Below, piece by piece: positions 1 through 8,554 of a DNA stretch of 64,000 nt. The position numbers and the translations under genes are program-made. How positions within the stretch are numbered: the stretch's first letter is position 1; each line of letters opens with the position of its first letter. Location: contig DASUTC010000364.1 of NCBI GenBank assembly GCA_036374795.1, forward strand, positions 1 to 64,000, in the 5' to 3' direction. This DNA is from Herpetosiphonaceae bacterium. GTDB taxonomy: Bacteria; Chloroflexota; Chloroflexia; Chloroflexales; Kallotenuaceae. The notes under the pieces were generated by a model. The model was not told the DNA's origin. It saw only the letters and a list, made by a program, of their open reading frames with translations, and made no database searches.

Positions 1-258
1 CGAGAACCTGCGCCATAGCGGCTCGTACACGCGCGCCGTCAGCGGCAGATAATTGGTCAACTGGGCGGGCGTCAGCGGCACCGGAGCGTCGCCAAGAGCA
101 TCCCAGATGCCAGCGCGGATCGCCGTCTGCGCGCTGCAATCACGGCACCGGAGCGCTCCCGCAGCAATCTCGTCGTGCTCATGGAGCGGCCCCAGCAGTT
201 CCAGCGACTCGGCGGCGCAGGTTGGGCAGCGCAGCACAGGCAATACTTCTGGATACAT
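1..258 (-). CDS. Class I SAM-dependent methyltransferase, N-terminal zinc-ribbon part (cut by window edge)
   Basis: Only the first 86 residues lie in the window; the reading frame is open to base 1. The visible part begins MYPEVLPVLRCPTC and has two Cys pairs (C11/C14 and C38/C41), the layout of the Trm112-like zinc ribbon that precedes the methyltransferase fold in UbiE/RlmA-type enzymes. After it comes a segment ending VYEPLWRRFS, resembling the 'YE.lWR..S' lead-in to the SAM-binding Rossmann domain of these proteins. The ATG at 258 has a strong ribosome binding site (GGGGGAG) just upstream. The substrate cannot be told because the catalytic domain is missing. The reading frame and zinc ribbon are seen; methyltransferase activity is inferred from the architecture. 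Confidence 0.72.
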   Translation of the reverse strand, partial: MYPEVLPVLRCPTCAAESLELLGPLHEHDEIAAGALRCRDCSAQTAIRAGIWDALGDAPVPLTPAQLTNYLPLTARVYEPLWRRFS

Positions 259-304
259 AGCAGCTCCCCCGTATTCCTGTACACATTGTACGCGACCTTA
301 ACAC

Positions 305-335
305 TTCACGCCGGAGCAGATAGCCCCGGCGTGAA
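305..335 (-). terminator. Hairpin downstream of the Pro/Ser-repeat lipoprotein gene
   Basis: A perfect 10-bp inverted repeat (TTCACGCCGG at 305-314, CCGGCGTGAA at 326-335) lies just after the stop of the minus-strand gene that ends at 358. No clear T-tract follows on the minus strand, so termination is likely but not certain. Confidence 0.5.
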
Positions 336-357
336 AAGCTGCGGTATCGCAGAACGC

Positions 358-1236
358 TTATTTGTTTTTGCCCTTGCCGCCCTCGCCGCCTTTACCATGA
401 TCCGGCGCTTTGGGCTGCGGCGCAGGCTTGGCAGGCTTGGTAGCTTTGTCGGGCTTGGAGGGCTTCGGCGGCTGCGGCTTCTTCTTTGGCTGCTCCGGTG
501 CCGCTGGCTGCTCCGGGCTTGGCTTCTTAGCCGATCCCTGGTCCTTGGCCTTCTCCTTGGCGCGCTCAACCTCGGCGTCGGCCTCGTCCAGATCGCCCTG
601 CTTCAGACGGCCCAGGTTACAGTCTTTCGCAGATGCGCTGCCGAGCGCCTGCTTGCGGATCTCGCCCATGCCCATGCCGCTCTGCTTCATCTCGACCAAC
701 TGAGCGACTGTGTAGGAGCTGGTCCCACCACAGCGGTTGTTGGCGATGCTGTAGAACTGCGCCAGGATGCCATAGCCGATGCCCTCGTCATGGTAGCCTT
801 CGACTTCCGCGACCGGCACACCGAACTCCTCGGCGATCACGCGCGCGATCGGATGACCCGCCGCCGGAGCACCACTCGGCGACGGCGAGGGCGATCCGCT
901 CGGACTCGGCGACGGCGATGCGCTGGGGCTGGGCGAGGGCGAGCCACTCGGCGACGGCGAGGGCGATCCGCTCGGACTCGGCGACGGCGACGCGCTGGGG
1001 CTGGGCGAGCCACTCGGACTGGGCGATGCGCTCGGCGAGGGCGATGCGCTCGGCGAGGGCGAGCCACTCGGACTCGGCGACGGCGACGCGCTCGGCGTTG
1101 GTACAAGCGTCGGGGTTGGCTGCGCCTGCTTCGGCGGCAACTGCCCCGTGACGGGCAGGTCGGCGGGTGTGCCGCAGCCAACCAAGCTGAGCGCAGCGAT
1201 CAGAGTCGCAGCTAGGGATGTGCGTCGTAAACGCAT
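358..1236 (-). CDS. Lipoprotein with a Pro/Ser repeat linker and a basic Pro-rich tail
   Basis: A 292-residue exported protein. The N-terminus (MRLRRTSLAATLIAALSLVGCG) is a type II signal peptide with lipobox LVGC, so the mature protein should be anchored on the outer face of the membrane. Residues ~40-125 are a low-complexity linker of PSPSPSGS-type units. A compact central part (~130-220) holds two Cys and the motif EEFGVPVAEVEGYHDEGIGYG; I do not recognise this fold. The C-terminal ~70 residues are rich in Lys, Pro and Gly and may bind polyanions or cell wall. The start has a good ribosome binding site (AAAGGATCTCGAC-ATG). The linker length may vary between strains because the coding DNA is repetitive. 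Function unknown. Confidence 0.7.
   Translation of the reverse strand: MRLRRTSLAATLIAALSLVGCGTPADLPVTGQLPPKQAQPTPTLVPTPSASPSPSPSGSPSPSASPSPSASPSPSGSPSPSASPSPSPSGSPSPSPSGSPSPSPSASPSPSPSGSPSPSPSGAPAAGHPIARVIAEEFGVPVAEVEGYHDEGIGYGILAQFYSIANNRCGGTSSYTVAQLVEMKQSGMGMGEIRKQALGSASAKDCNLGRLKQGDLDEADAEVERAKEKAKDQGSAKKPSPEQPAAPEQPKKKPQPPKPSKPDKATKPAKPAPQPKAPDHGKGGEGGKGKNK
862..1100. repeat. Coding tandem repeats of the PSPSPSGS linker
   Basis: On the plus strand, units such as CTCGGCGACGGCGAGGGCGA and close variants recur through this stretch. They encode the Pro/Ser/Gly linker of the minus-strand lipoprotein. Such near-identical units are prone to slippage and recombination. Confidence 0.75.
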
Positions 1237-1362
1237 GTCGAGATCCTTTCGCTAGGGTACGTCGCAGGCAAGAACGATAACAAGTGCTTCTCAGGACGAT
1301 TGCGACGTACTGTTTGTTGCTTTTTTGACCGGGGCGCTTCCCGTAAAGATACGGGCACATCA

Positions 1363-2739
1363 CTAGGAATTTGGTCCTATATTTGCCTCGCTGCCCGAAT
1401 CAGGTGGCGCAGCCAGATCGCGCAGGGCCAGATCGTCCACGGTTTCCCGGCGCTGAAGCACGTGCGAATGCCCGGCTCGTACCAGCACCAGCGGCGGACG
1501 CGGCACTAAGTTATAGGTGCTTGCCATGCTCAAGGTATATGCGCCCGCCATCGGAATAGCCAGCAGCGCGCCCGGCTCAAGCGGCGGCAGCAGCACATCG
1601 CGCAGCAGCACATCGCCGCTCTCGCAGTAGCGGCCCACCACTGTCACTCGCTCGGTCGGCGGCTCCACGGCCCGATCGGCCCGCAGCACGGTGTAGCGCG
1701 CATCGTACAGCGCGGGCCGAATGTTATCGCCCATGCCGCCATCCACGGCGACAAATGTACGCACGCCCTCAACCGTCTTGACGGCCAGCACCTCGTACAG
1801 CGCCACCACCGCCCGCGCGATCAGCGAGCGGCCAGGCTCGATCACCAGTTTTGGCAGCGGCATGCTCCAGCGCTCGCAGCCCGCGATCACGGCATCTGCC
1901 AGCGTTTGCACATATGCCTCGATCTCTGGCGCAGGATCTTCGGCGCGATAGGGCACGCCCAGCCCGCCGCCCGGACTTAGCTCGCGCAGATGCCAGCCAT
2001 ACCGGGAGCCGAGAGCGGCGGCAAGCGCCAGCAAGCGCTCAACACCCAGCGCCAGCGCTTCCAGCTCCGCGATCTGCGAGCCGAGATGTGCATGAATGCC
2101 CACCAGCTCAAGCCCCGGCGACTGAAGCGCGTATTCGACCGCCTGAAGCGCCAGGCCGGTCGCGATGGGCAGGCCGAACTTAGAATCAAGCTGCCCGGTC
2201 TGAATATGTGCGTGCGTATGCACATCGACGCCGGGGTTGACCCGCAGCAGAATCGGCTGGGGCGCGTGCCCTGCGGCGAGTCGATCGCGGGTAAGCTCGT
2301 CCAGCACGCGCAGCTCATCCAGGCTATCGACCATAATCCGGCCTACGCCCCACGCTAGCGCCTGCACCAGCTCACTGCGCGGCTTGGCATTGCCGTGCAG
2401 GTGAACATGCTCCAGCGCAACGCCCGCCCGCCGCGTGATCGCCAGCTCGCCCAGTGATACACAGTCGAGGCCCAGGCCCCAGCGCGCGACAAGCTGAGCA
2501 ACGGCGGTGTTGAGCAGCGCTTTGCCCGCGTAATGGACCGCGCTGTCAGCCGGATAGGCCCGCCGGAGCGCGGCTAGAAAGCGCGCCGCCGCACCATGCA
2601 GCGTCGCCTCGTCGAGGACGTAGAGCGGCGTACCGTACTCCTGAGCCAGCGTGACAGTATCGCATCCCGCAAGCGAAAGGCGATTATTCGTCGTGATTGT
2701 GGCCGTTGTCGGCCAGAGTAATGAATGTAGTGGTTGCAT
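1363..2739 (-). CDS. lysA: Diaminopimelate decarboxylase
   Basis: Cytoplasmic PLP enzyme that decarboxylates meso-diaminopimelate to L-lysine, the last step of lysine synthesis. The 458-residue protein has the family's alanine-racemase-like barrel and a C-terminal beta domain. Seen in the sequence: the PLP lysine in HYAGKAL (K73), the HAHLGSQI and SPGGGLG phosphate-binding stretches, EPGRSLIARA, the substrate-binding CESGDVL, and the late GAYTLSMASTYN. I chose the ATG at 2739; an in-frame TTG at 2775 would add 12 residues and neither has a clear ribosome binding site. No other lysine gene is adjacent, so it appears monocistronic, upstream of the lipoprotein gene on the same strand. Confidence 0.95.
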   Translation of the reverse strand: MQPLHSLLWPTTATITTNNRLSLAGCDTVTLAQEYGTPLYVLDEATLHGAAARFLAALRRAYPADSAVHYAGKALLNTAVAQLVARWGLGLDCVSLGELAITRRAGVALEHVHLHGNAKPRSELVQALAWGVGRIMVDSLDELRVLDELTRDRLAAGHAPQPILLRVNPGVDVHTHAHIQTGQLDSKFGLPIATGLALQAVEYALQSPGLELVGIHAHLGSQIAELEALALGVERLLALAAALGSRYGWHLRELSPGGGLGVPYRAEDPAPEIEAYVQTLADAVIAGCERWSMPLPKLVIEPGRSLIARAVVALYEVLAVKTVEGVRTFVAVDGGMGDNIRPALYDARYTVLRADRAVEPPTERVTVVGRYCESGDVLLRDVLLPPLEPGALLAIPMAGAYTLSMASTYNLVPRPPLVLVRAGHSHVLQRRETVDDLALRDLAAPPDSGSEANIGPNS

Positions 2740-2939
2740 ATGCGAAAGATACCCGGCAAAAAAGCGTTTTGACAAGTGTACGAATCAATGGTCAAAAGCT
2801 AAAATTATGTCATGTACAAGAATACGTCGTACATGAACGTGGACCAATGGACGATGCCCGTAATCGTGGCACATATTATGGTAGCCTGAACCTGATACGG
2901 GTATTGTGCTAAAATCAGCGCCTTTTCACAAGCACTTCA

Positions 2940-2968
2940 TTCTAGCGATGATCGGATCTTGCTACAAT
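2940..2968 (+). promoter_or_regulatory. Extended -10 promoter candidate for the PD40-propeller gene
   Basis: TGC-TACAAT at 2960-2968, with only a weak -35 (TTCTAG) 17 bp upstream, lies 55 bp before the ATG at 3024. A second extended -10 (TGC-TAAAAT, 2907-2915) sits upstream. The same TGCTACAAT string recurs before other genes in this window. Confidence 0.5.
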
Positions 2969-3023
2969 CGAGACATCGAAAGACAGAAACGCTCTCACAT
3001 AACCGAGTTCGCAGGAGGATACC

Positions 3024-4820
3024 ATGGCTTATTATCGTTCAATGCGCTGGCTCAAACAAGGGCTGGCCGCTTCTACACTGGGCGCGGTGCTGATCAGCGC
3101 CCTGCCAGCCCAGGCAGGACCCTGGAGCAACAACCGCGCCAGCTTCGCTTCTTCTCGCTTCGAGACGGTTTGGCGCAACTCTGATCTGGCGGTTCAGCAG
3201 GGCCGCACCAACCGCTCGTGGACCTGGGGGCCTAGCCCGTGGTTCGACTACCGCGAGTTCTACAGGCAATCGCCCAGCGGCACGCGCCTGGTGCAGTACT
3301 TCGACAAAGCGCGCATGGAGATCAACAATCCCAGCAATACCGCCGGGCCGCTTGGCGGCGTTACCAATGGCCTGCTTCCGGTCGAGATGGTTTCGGGCCG
3401 CGTGAAGCTCGGCGACGCGACCACCGAGGCCGAGAACGAGCAGCGCGCGCCTGCCGACATCCCGGTAGCGGGCGATCCGGCCAAGGATAACCCGAACGCT
3501 CCGACCTACGCCAGCTTCCGCAACGTTGCCACCACCGACAACCCGTACCGCGATCAGAACAAGGTCGGCCAGCGCGTCGGCGCAACCTTCGACAAGAACG
3601 GCACGATCGGCTTCCGCCAGGATCTGGCAGACAAGCCCGGCACCGATATTGTCGCCTACGAGAGCGTGACCGGCCACAACGTGCCGCGCGTCTTCAACGA
3701 CTTCCGCAACAACGTTCCCGGTGTCTCGGCGATCGAGGCGTTCGGCTATCCGATCACCGATCCCTACTGGATCACCGCGCGGGTCGGCGGTCAGGATAAA
3801 GACATCATGGTGCAGATCTACGAGCGCCGCGTGCTGACCTACACGCCGTCCAACCCGGCGCAGTATCAGGTGGAGATGGGCAACGTCGGGCAGCACTACT
3901 TCCAGTGGCGCTACACCGATCTGGGCATGCCGTGGGCCTCGTCCGATCCGGGCCTGCCGATCGCCTTCGCCTCCAAGCGCGACACCACGGAGTTCAACAC
4001 CTACACTATGGACGCCAACGGCAACGGCCAGAGCGCGATCACCGGCAACACCAAGGAGACTAACCCGTACTCGGTGCTGCGCTCGTGGGACCCGGCTAAG
4101 ATTCGGATCGTCGGCCACAGCAAGCGCTTCAACGACAAGGCGCAGCTCGTCAGCATGACGACCTCCGGCGGCAGCTTCCAGCGGCTCCATACCAGCAACG
4201 CCAACGACTACAACGCGGCGGTTTCGCCCGATGGCACTAAGGTCGCGTTCGTGTCGGATCGAGACGGCAACCAGGATCTCTACATGCTCAACATCGGCAG
4301 CACGGCTGAGCCGACCCGCCTGACGGATACCGTCGGCTGCGTCAACCAGTACCCGACCTGGCTGCCTGACGGCTCTGGCCTGGTGTACGAGAGCAACTGC
4401 CAGGGCAACTGGGAGATCTACCGCGCGACGCTGAGCTACTCGATGGATAAGCGCAACCAGTTGGAAGTGACCAAGCTGATCTCGCCGGTTCCGGCAGAGT
4501 CGACCCGTCTGACCAACAACACCAGCGAAGATCGTTTCCCGCGCGTCTCGCCTGACGGCACGCTGATCGTCTTCAACAGCAACCGCGACGGCAACCACGA
4601 GATCTACACGATGGCGATCGACGGCGGACGCCAGGCGCGCATCACTACGAGCAACGGCCTCGACGAAGCCGCAACCTGGTCGCCGGATGGCAACCGCATC
4701 GTCTTCCAGAGCGACCGCGACGGCGACTACGAGATCTACGTCATGAACCGCGACGGCAGCGGTCAGGTCCAGTTGACCAACAACGGCAAAGAAGATATGT
4801 GGGCCATCTGGGCACAGTAA
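3024..4820 (+). CDS. Secreted TolB-like PD40 beta-propeller protein
   Basis: A 598-residue exported protein. The signal peptide runs to about residue 31, with a likely cut at ALPAQA-GP. Residues ~35-310 form an N-terminal region rich in aromatic residues, with no family I can name. From ~315 there are repeated PD40/WD40-like blades of the TolB type, seen as VSPDGTKVAFVSDRDGNQDL, VSPDGTLIVFNSNRDGNHEI and WSPDGNRIVFQSDRDGDYEI. Such propellers usually bind proteins or peptides on the cell surface. There is no peptidase domain after the propeller, so a DPP-type enzyme is unlikely. The ATG is preceded by GCAGGAGGATACC. It stands alone between lysA and sbcD and ends at a strong hairpin. Confidence 0.85.
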   Translation: MAYYRSMRWLKQGLAASTLGAVLISALPAQAGPWSNNRASFASSRFETVWRNSDLAVQQGRTNRSWTWGPSPWFDYREFYRQSPSGTRLVQYFDKARMEINNPSNTAGPLGGVTNGLLPVEMVSGRVKLGDATTEAENEQRAPADIPVAGDPAKDNPNAPTYASFRNVATTDNPYRDQNKVGQRVGATFDKNGTIGFRQDLADKPGTDIVAYESVTGHNVPRVFNDFRNNVPGVSAIEAFGYPITDPYWITARVGGQDKDIMVQIYERRVLTYTPSNPAQYQVEMGNVGQHYFQWRYTDLGMPWASSDPGLPIAFASKRDTTEFNTYTMDANGNGQSAITGNTKETNPYSVLRSWDPAKIRIVGHSKRFNDKAQLVSMTTSGGSFQRLHTSNANDYNAAVSPDGTKVAFVSDRDGNQDLYMLNIGSTAEPTRLTDTVGCVNQYPTWLPDGSGLVYESNCQGNWEIYRATLSYSMDKRNQLEVTKLISPVPAESTRLTNNTSEDRFPRVSPDGTLIVFNSNRDGNHEIYTMAIDGGRQARITTSNGLDEAATWSPDGNRIVFQSDRDGDYEIYVMNRDGSGQVQLTNNGKEDMWAIWAQ

Positions 4821-4845
4821 GCAGCCCCACACTCCACACGGCGCA

Positions 4846-4880
4846 CGGCTCCTGGGTGATCCAGGAGCCGCGCGGCTTTA
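4846..4880 (+). terminator. Rho-independent-type hairpin after the propeller gene
   Basis: A perfect 10-bp stem (CGGCTCCTGG at 4846-4855, CCAGGAGCCG at 4861-4870) with loop GTGAT, followed by a short T-containing stretch (CGCGGCTTTA). It lies between convergent genes and may stop transcription from both sides. Confidence 0.7.
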
Positions 4881-4905
4881 TAGACCAGATCTGTGCAGAT
4901 GCGGG

Positions 4906-6135
4906 CTAAATCTCGCGCTGCATCAGGCCCGCCGCCGCCTGCAACAGCCTGGCCTGTCGCTCGGCGGGCACGTTTTTGGTCTGCAAATATAGCTCCAGCG
5001 CGCGCTGCGGCGTCAGCCCATCCCGAACCTGCTCGGCAACCTCGGCGAAACGACCACGGCTGCTGCGCTCGACCTCAAGCGCGATAGCCGCGACCACATG
5101 CGCGCCCGTCTCCTCGACCTGCACGCGGATCGCGCGCTCGTCGATCGTCTGCCGCTGCGCCAGCGTACAATCGATCAGCACGCGCACAATCGCATCTTGC
5201 AGATGATGCTTCGCAATCGCCCGCCGGATACGCTCCTGGGCATCGGCGTGCTGTCGCACATCGACGCGCACCGTGACGAACGGACGCGCGCTGACTTCGA
5301 CGAAGCGCCAGCTTGTGTTGCCCTTCTCGATATGGGCGATCACAAAGCCCTTGGCCTCGTGCTCCTCGCCAAAATCGATCCGCTCGATGCTGCCGGGATA
5401 GACCACGGGCGGCTGCGATCCGATCGCCTGATGCTTATGAATATGTCCCAGCGCCACATAGTCGATGCCCGGCGCGGCGAGCAGCGAGCTCGGCACCACC
5501 AGATCATGGCCCAGCATCACGCTGCGCTCCGCGCCGTAGGTCGCGCCGCCGACGGTGCCATGAAACGACAGCACCGTTGGAATATCGGGATCGAGCCGTT
5601 CGAGCGTGCTCTCGATAAAGGCGCTGACACGGCTCAGCATCTCGACCTCAAGCGCGCCCATCGGCAGGCCGATCATCTCGTCCTTGGTCAGCAGTGCCTG
5701 CCGATTGAGCCAGGGAATCGCGATCATCTGAAGCGGGCCGCGCTGCGTATCGATCAGATGAACGCGCATCTTGGACGCGATCGTCACCCGTTCGATTTCA
5801 AGCGTATCGAAGATCTCGACCGAGTGGGCGCGAGCGTTGGCGGCGGGCGCGTCGTGGTTGCCGGTGAGGATAAAGACCGGCAGGCCAGCGCGTACAATCC
5901 GGTTGACGCGCCGGGCAAACTCGCGCTGGTGCGTGGGATTGGGGGTACGATTTTTGTAAATATCGCCAGCAATCAGCACCAGATCGACCGGCTCGTGCTC
6001 GAAAATATAGTCGAGCACCTCGTCGAAGCGGCGCAGATAATCTTCGAGCCGGCTATGCAAGCCTGTCTGGGGGTTGAGATGACCGTAGTTTTCCATGCCG
6101 ATATGAATATCGGCCAGATGTAATACTTTTGGCAT
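4906..6135 (-). CDS. sbcD: SbcD/Mre11-type DNA repair exonuclease
   Basis: Metallophosphoesterase subunit of the SbcCD (Mre11-Rad50) nuclease that processes hairpins and protein-blocked DNA ends. The metal-binding motifs are intact: HLADIHIG (D9, H11), AGDIYKN (D58), TGNHDAP (N93, H94), a central FHGTVGG, and ALGHIHKHQ near residue 225-235. At 409 residues it is typical of the family, with the C-terminal ~130 residues corresponding to the capping and partner-binding region. The ATPase partner sbcC is normally adjacent but is not found in this window. A divergent S41 gene starts 186 bp upstream. Confidence 0.9.
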   Translation of the reverse strand: MPKVLHLADIHIGMENYGHLNPQTGLHSRLEDYLRRFDEVLDYIFEHEPVDLVLIAGDIYKNRTPNPTHQREFARRVNRIVRAGLPVFILTGNHDAPAANARAHSVEIFDTLEIERVTIASKMRVHLIDTQRGPLQMIAIPWLNRQALLTKDEMIGLPMGALEVEMLSRVSAFIESTLERLDPDIPTVLSFHGTVGGATYGAERSVMLGHDLVVPSSLLAAPGIDYVALGHIHKHQAIGSQPPVVYPGSIERIDFGEEHEAKGFVIAHIEKGNTSWRFVEVSARPFVTVRVDVRQHADAQERIRRAIAKHHLQDAIVRVLIDCTLAQRQTIDERAIRVQVEETGAHVVAAIALEVERSSRGRFAEVAEQVRDGLTPQRALELYLQTKNVPAERQARLLQAAAGLMQREI

Positions 6136-6321
6136 GATTTCCTATCTGAAAGGTCACAACCGGGCGCAGCCTGTGCGAGCAGCGCCAGACAGCCGATCGA
6201 CCGCCTGCATCGCGGTTCTTAGCCAACATTTAAGATAGTTCGGTATTATACTACGTGATACAAGATCGAAACAGAGATCAGGTTTAACGCCTTATTTGTG
6301 CATGTTTGAGGAGTGAATGAG

Positions 6322-7602
6322 ATGAAGCGTGTCGTATCGTGGCGACCGCCCCTGTGGCTGGTGACACTGCTGATGGGCTGCACACTCGCGCTGGGCACCG
6401 GCGCTGGCTATGTTCAGGGCGCGGCCAGCTCCGGCCAGTGTACCGAGTCCGCCGATGTCTGCCAGAAGTTCAGCAATTTTTGGAAAGTCTGGAATCTCGC
6501 CGAGACGCAGTTCCTCGATCCTCAAGCAGCCGATCCCGATGAGATGATCGCAGGAGCGATCAACGGCATGCTCGACACGCTCAACGATCGCGGGCATACA
6601 CGCTACAGCACCGCCGAAGAGTACCAGGAAGAGCGCGAAGAGCAGCAGGGCAAGTACGAAGGCATCGGCGCGTACATCAATCAGGTCGGCGATTTCCCGT
6701 CGATCACTGCGCCGATCGAGGGCTCTCCCGCCGAGGCAGCCGGGGTCAAAGCCGGCGACATCATCCTGCGCATCGACGGCGAAGACGCGCAGGGCATGAC
6801 GATCGACGAGGTGGTCGATCGGGTGCGCGGCGAGCCGGGCACGACCGTAACGCTGCAACTGCGCCATCTTGACGAAGAAGCGCCCGTCGAGGTGACGATC
6901 ACCCGCGCGGCGATCACAGTGCCCGCCGTCACCTGGCATATGCTGCCGGGCACCGTCGGCTACATCCGGCTCTCGCAGTTCTCGCAGAGCGCGACGAAAG
7001 AGATGCAGCAGGCGCTAGCCGACGCGAAAAAAGCGGGCGCGCAGAAGCTAATCCTTGACCTGCGCAACAATCCCGGCGGCCTGCTCGATCAGGCCATCAG
7101 CGTCACCAGCCAGTTCTTGCCGGAGGATGAGGTGGTGCTGCGGGTGCGCGACCGCAACGGCAGCGAGGATGTGTACAAGACGAACGAGTCGCAGCCTGAG
7201 ACGGAGCTGCCGATCGTCGTGCTGATCAACGGCGGCTCCGCGTCGTCGTCGGAGATCTTCGCGGGAGCGCTGCAAGACCACGGTCGCGCGACGATCATCG
7301 GCGTGCAGACGATCGGCCTGGGCACGGTCCTGACGCCGATCCCGCTCGAAGACGGCTCGGCGGTCTATCTGGGCACGTCGGAGTGGCTGACGCCGAACAG
7401 CCGCAAGCTGCGTCACCAGGGCGTCAAGCCCGACATCGCTGTCTCGCTGCCCAGTGGCGTGCGGGCGCTGACGCCAAGCACGGCGCGCAGGCTGTCGGAT
7501 GCCGAGATCCTACAGTCCGAGGATACGCAGCTGCTACGCGCGCTTGGCCTGCTGGGCGTGGCGACGGTGGCGGACGAGCCGAGCAGTATCGTGCCGAGGT
7601 AG
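6322..7602 (+). CDS. S41-family C-terminal processing peptidase homologue, catalytic Lys replaced by Leu
   Basis: A 426-residue exported protein with an N-terminal signal or anchor helix (VTLLMGCTLALGTGAGYVQG), an N-terminal helical part, a PDZ domain (~110-190) and an S41 protease core. Family members cut misfolded or C-terminally tagged proteins outside the membrane with a Ser-Lys dyad. Aligned to E. coli Tsp, the nucleophile is kept (S308 in GGSASSSEIF) and so is the Asp of the LQDHG stretch (D319). The Lys of canonical TFGKG is Leu (TIGLGTV, L333). The ATG at 6322 is chosen for its GAGGAG ribosome binding site; a GTG at 6313 is the alternative. It may be inactive or belong to a subgroup with a different base. 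Confidence 0.88.
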   Translation: MKRVVSWRPPLWLVTLLMGCTLALGTGAGYVQGAASSGQCTESADVCQKFSNFWKVWNLAETQFLDPQAADPDEMIAGAINGMLDTLNDRGHTRYSTAEEYQEEREEQQGKYEGIGAYINQVGDFPSITAPIEGSPAEAAGVKAGDIILRIDGEDAQGMTIDEVVDRVRGEPGTTVTLQLRHLDEEAPVEVTITRAAITVPAVTWHMLPGTVGYIRLSQFSQSATKEMQQALADAKKAGAQKLILDLRNNPGGLLDQAISVTSQFLPEDEVVLRVRDRNGSEDVYKTNESQPETELPIVVLINGGSASSSEIFAGALQDHGRATIIGVQTIGLGTVLTPIPLEDGSAVYLGTSEWLTPNSRKLRHQGVKPDIAVSLPSGVRALTPSTARRLSDAEILQSEDTQLLRALGLLGVATVADEPSSIVPR

Positions 7603-7603
7603 C

Positions 7604-7670
7604 GCGGGAAGAAAGAACAAAGGGCCGCCAGGCCGGGGGTGGAGCGTGCCCCCACATAATCCTTGATCAT
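7604..7670. repeat. Dispersed intergenic repeat fragment (heptad plus GGCCGGGGG core)
   Basis: GAAAGAACAAAGGG followed by GCCGCCAGGCCGGGGG and then a CCCCCACAT-type arm. The first part matches the GTTCTTT heptad family. The second resembles the GCCGACAGGCCGGGGG repeats at 36.1 and 39.4 kb. Confidence 0.5.
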
Positions 7671-7792
7671 GCCCTAACCACTCGATACGACTGCGACAAC
7701 AGCGGTGAGGATGTGTCCTCGCCGCTGTTGGGCATCCCCGTCGATCACGTTTCGCTATGCATCATGGCGTTATTTTGGCCTGGAATACGCCG

Positions 7793-7801
7793 TGCTACAA
7801 T
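7793..7801 (+). promoter_or_regulatory. Extended -10 promoter candidate for Uma2 gene 1
   Basis: TGC-TACAAT sits 66 bp before the ATG at 7868, with at best a weak -35. It is identical to the -10 elements before the genes at 3024 and 61980. Confidence 0.5.
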
Positions 7802-7867
7802 AGTTCCAATCAGTAAGGAAGCAGGAAAAGGCACGTTATCATACTCAGGGTGAGCGAGCGAGGTCCT

Positions 7868-8431
7868 ATGGCTGTACAGGTAGCCCGCCGACAATTTACC
7901 GTTCGTGAATACAATCGCATGGTTGAAGCTGGCATTCTACAGGAGCACGATCTTGTGGAGCTCATCGACGGCGAGATTCTGGAAATGATCCCGATTGGTA
8001 GCTGCCATGCTGCGTGCGTTAACCGCTTGAATACCCTCCTGACACGTCGATTGGGTGATAGGGCGATCATTAGCGTGCAAAACCCTATCCGCCTCAACGA
8101 TTACTCGGAGCCAGAGCCGGATATTGCCGTCCTTCAGCCGTGCGCCGACTTCTACGCAGCCGCGCATCCATCGGCTGAGGATGTGCTGCTGGTGATCGAG
8201 GTGGCGGAGACATCGCTTGAGTACGATCGCGAGGTTAAGATCCCACGCTATGCCCAGGCCGATATCCCCGAAGTCTGGCTGCTCGACGTACAGCACGAGA
8301 TCGTCATGGTCTACACACAGCCCAGGCATGATGCGTATCAAATGACGCAGATCGTACGCGGAGCAGAGCTGGTGCAGACGGCAATCCTTGGAGGCTTAGC
8401 CATACGCGCCGACGAGATTCTAGCGCAGTAG
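7868..8431 (+). CDS. Uma2-family (DUF820) putative nuclease
   Basis: A 187-residue protein of the Uma2 family, restriction-endonuclease-like (PD-(D/E)XK) folds greatly expanded in cyanobacteria and Chloroflexota; their biological role is unsettled. Seen: FTVREYNRMVEAGIL, VELIDGEILEM (the family's early 'ELidGei' strand), PEPDIAVL and VIEVAETSLEYDREVKIPRYAQADIPEVWLLD across the active-site region (Asp, Glu and Lys present). The ATG at 7868 follows AGCGAGG; an upstream in-frame GTG at 7850 is less likely. It appears to be a single-gene unit with its own promoter. A second family member lies at 54.7 kb. Confidence 0.88.
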   Translation: MAVQVARRQFTVREYNRMVEAGILQEHDLVELIDGEILEMIPIGSCHAACVNRLNTLLTRRLGDRAIISVQNPIRLNDYSEPEPDIAVLQPCADFYAAAHPSAEDVLLVIEVAETSLEYDREVKIPRYAQADIPEVWLLDVQHEIVMVYTQPRHDAYQMTQIVRGAELVQTAILGGLAIRADEILAQ

Positions 8432-8554
8432 CCGACCAAAACCAACAGCCCCAATCAGAATCTCGCGGTTTTTGCGGGCGATACGAGCATGTTTCTCGTG
8501 TTTATCAGGGCAGCACGCCATCTTGTGCAATCCCGCGTCGATAAGGAGTAACCA

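Noticed and set aside
862-1100. Possible CRISPR array
   Set aside because: Units are short, abut without spacers, and encode an in-frame Pro/Ser/Gly linker; there are no cas genes.
175-1215. 346-codon plus-strand frame over the lipoprotein gene
   Set aside because: The end is an artificial RRRR tract from the repeat DNA; the minus frame has a lipobox and ribosome binding site.
3039-4832. 597-codon open frame antisense to the propeller gene
   Set aside because: The plus strand has a signal peptide, PD40 blades and a ribosome binding site; the antisense frame is a by-product of GC-rich codon bias and has no family motif.
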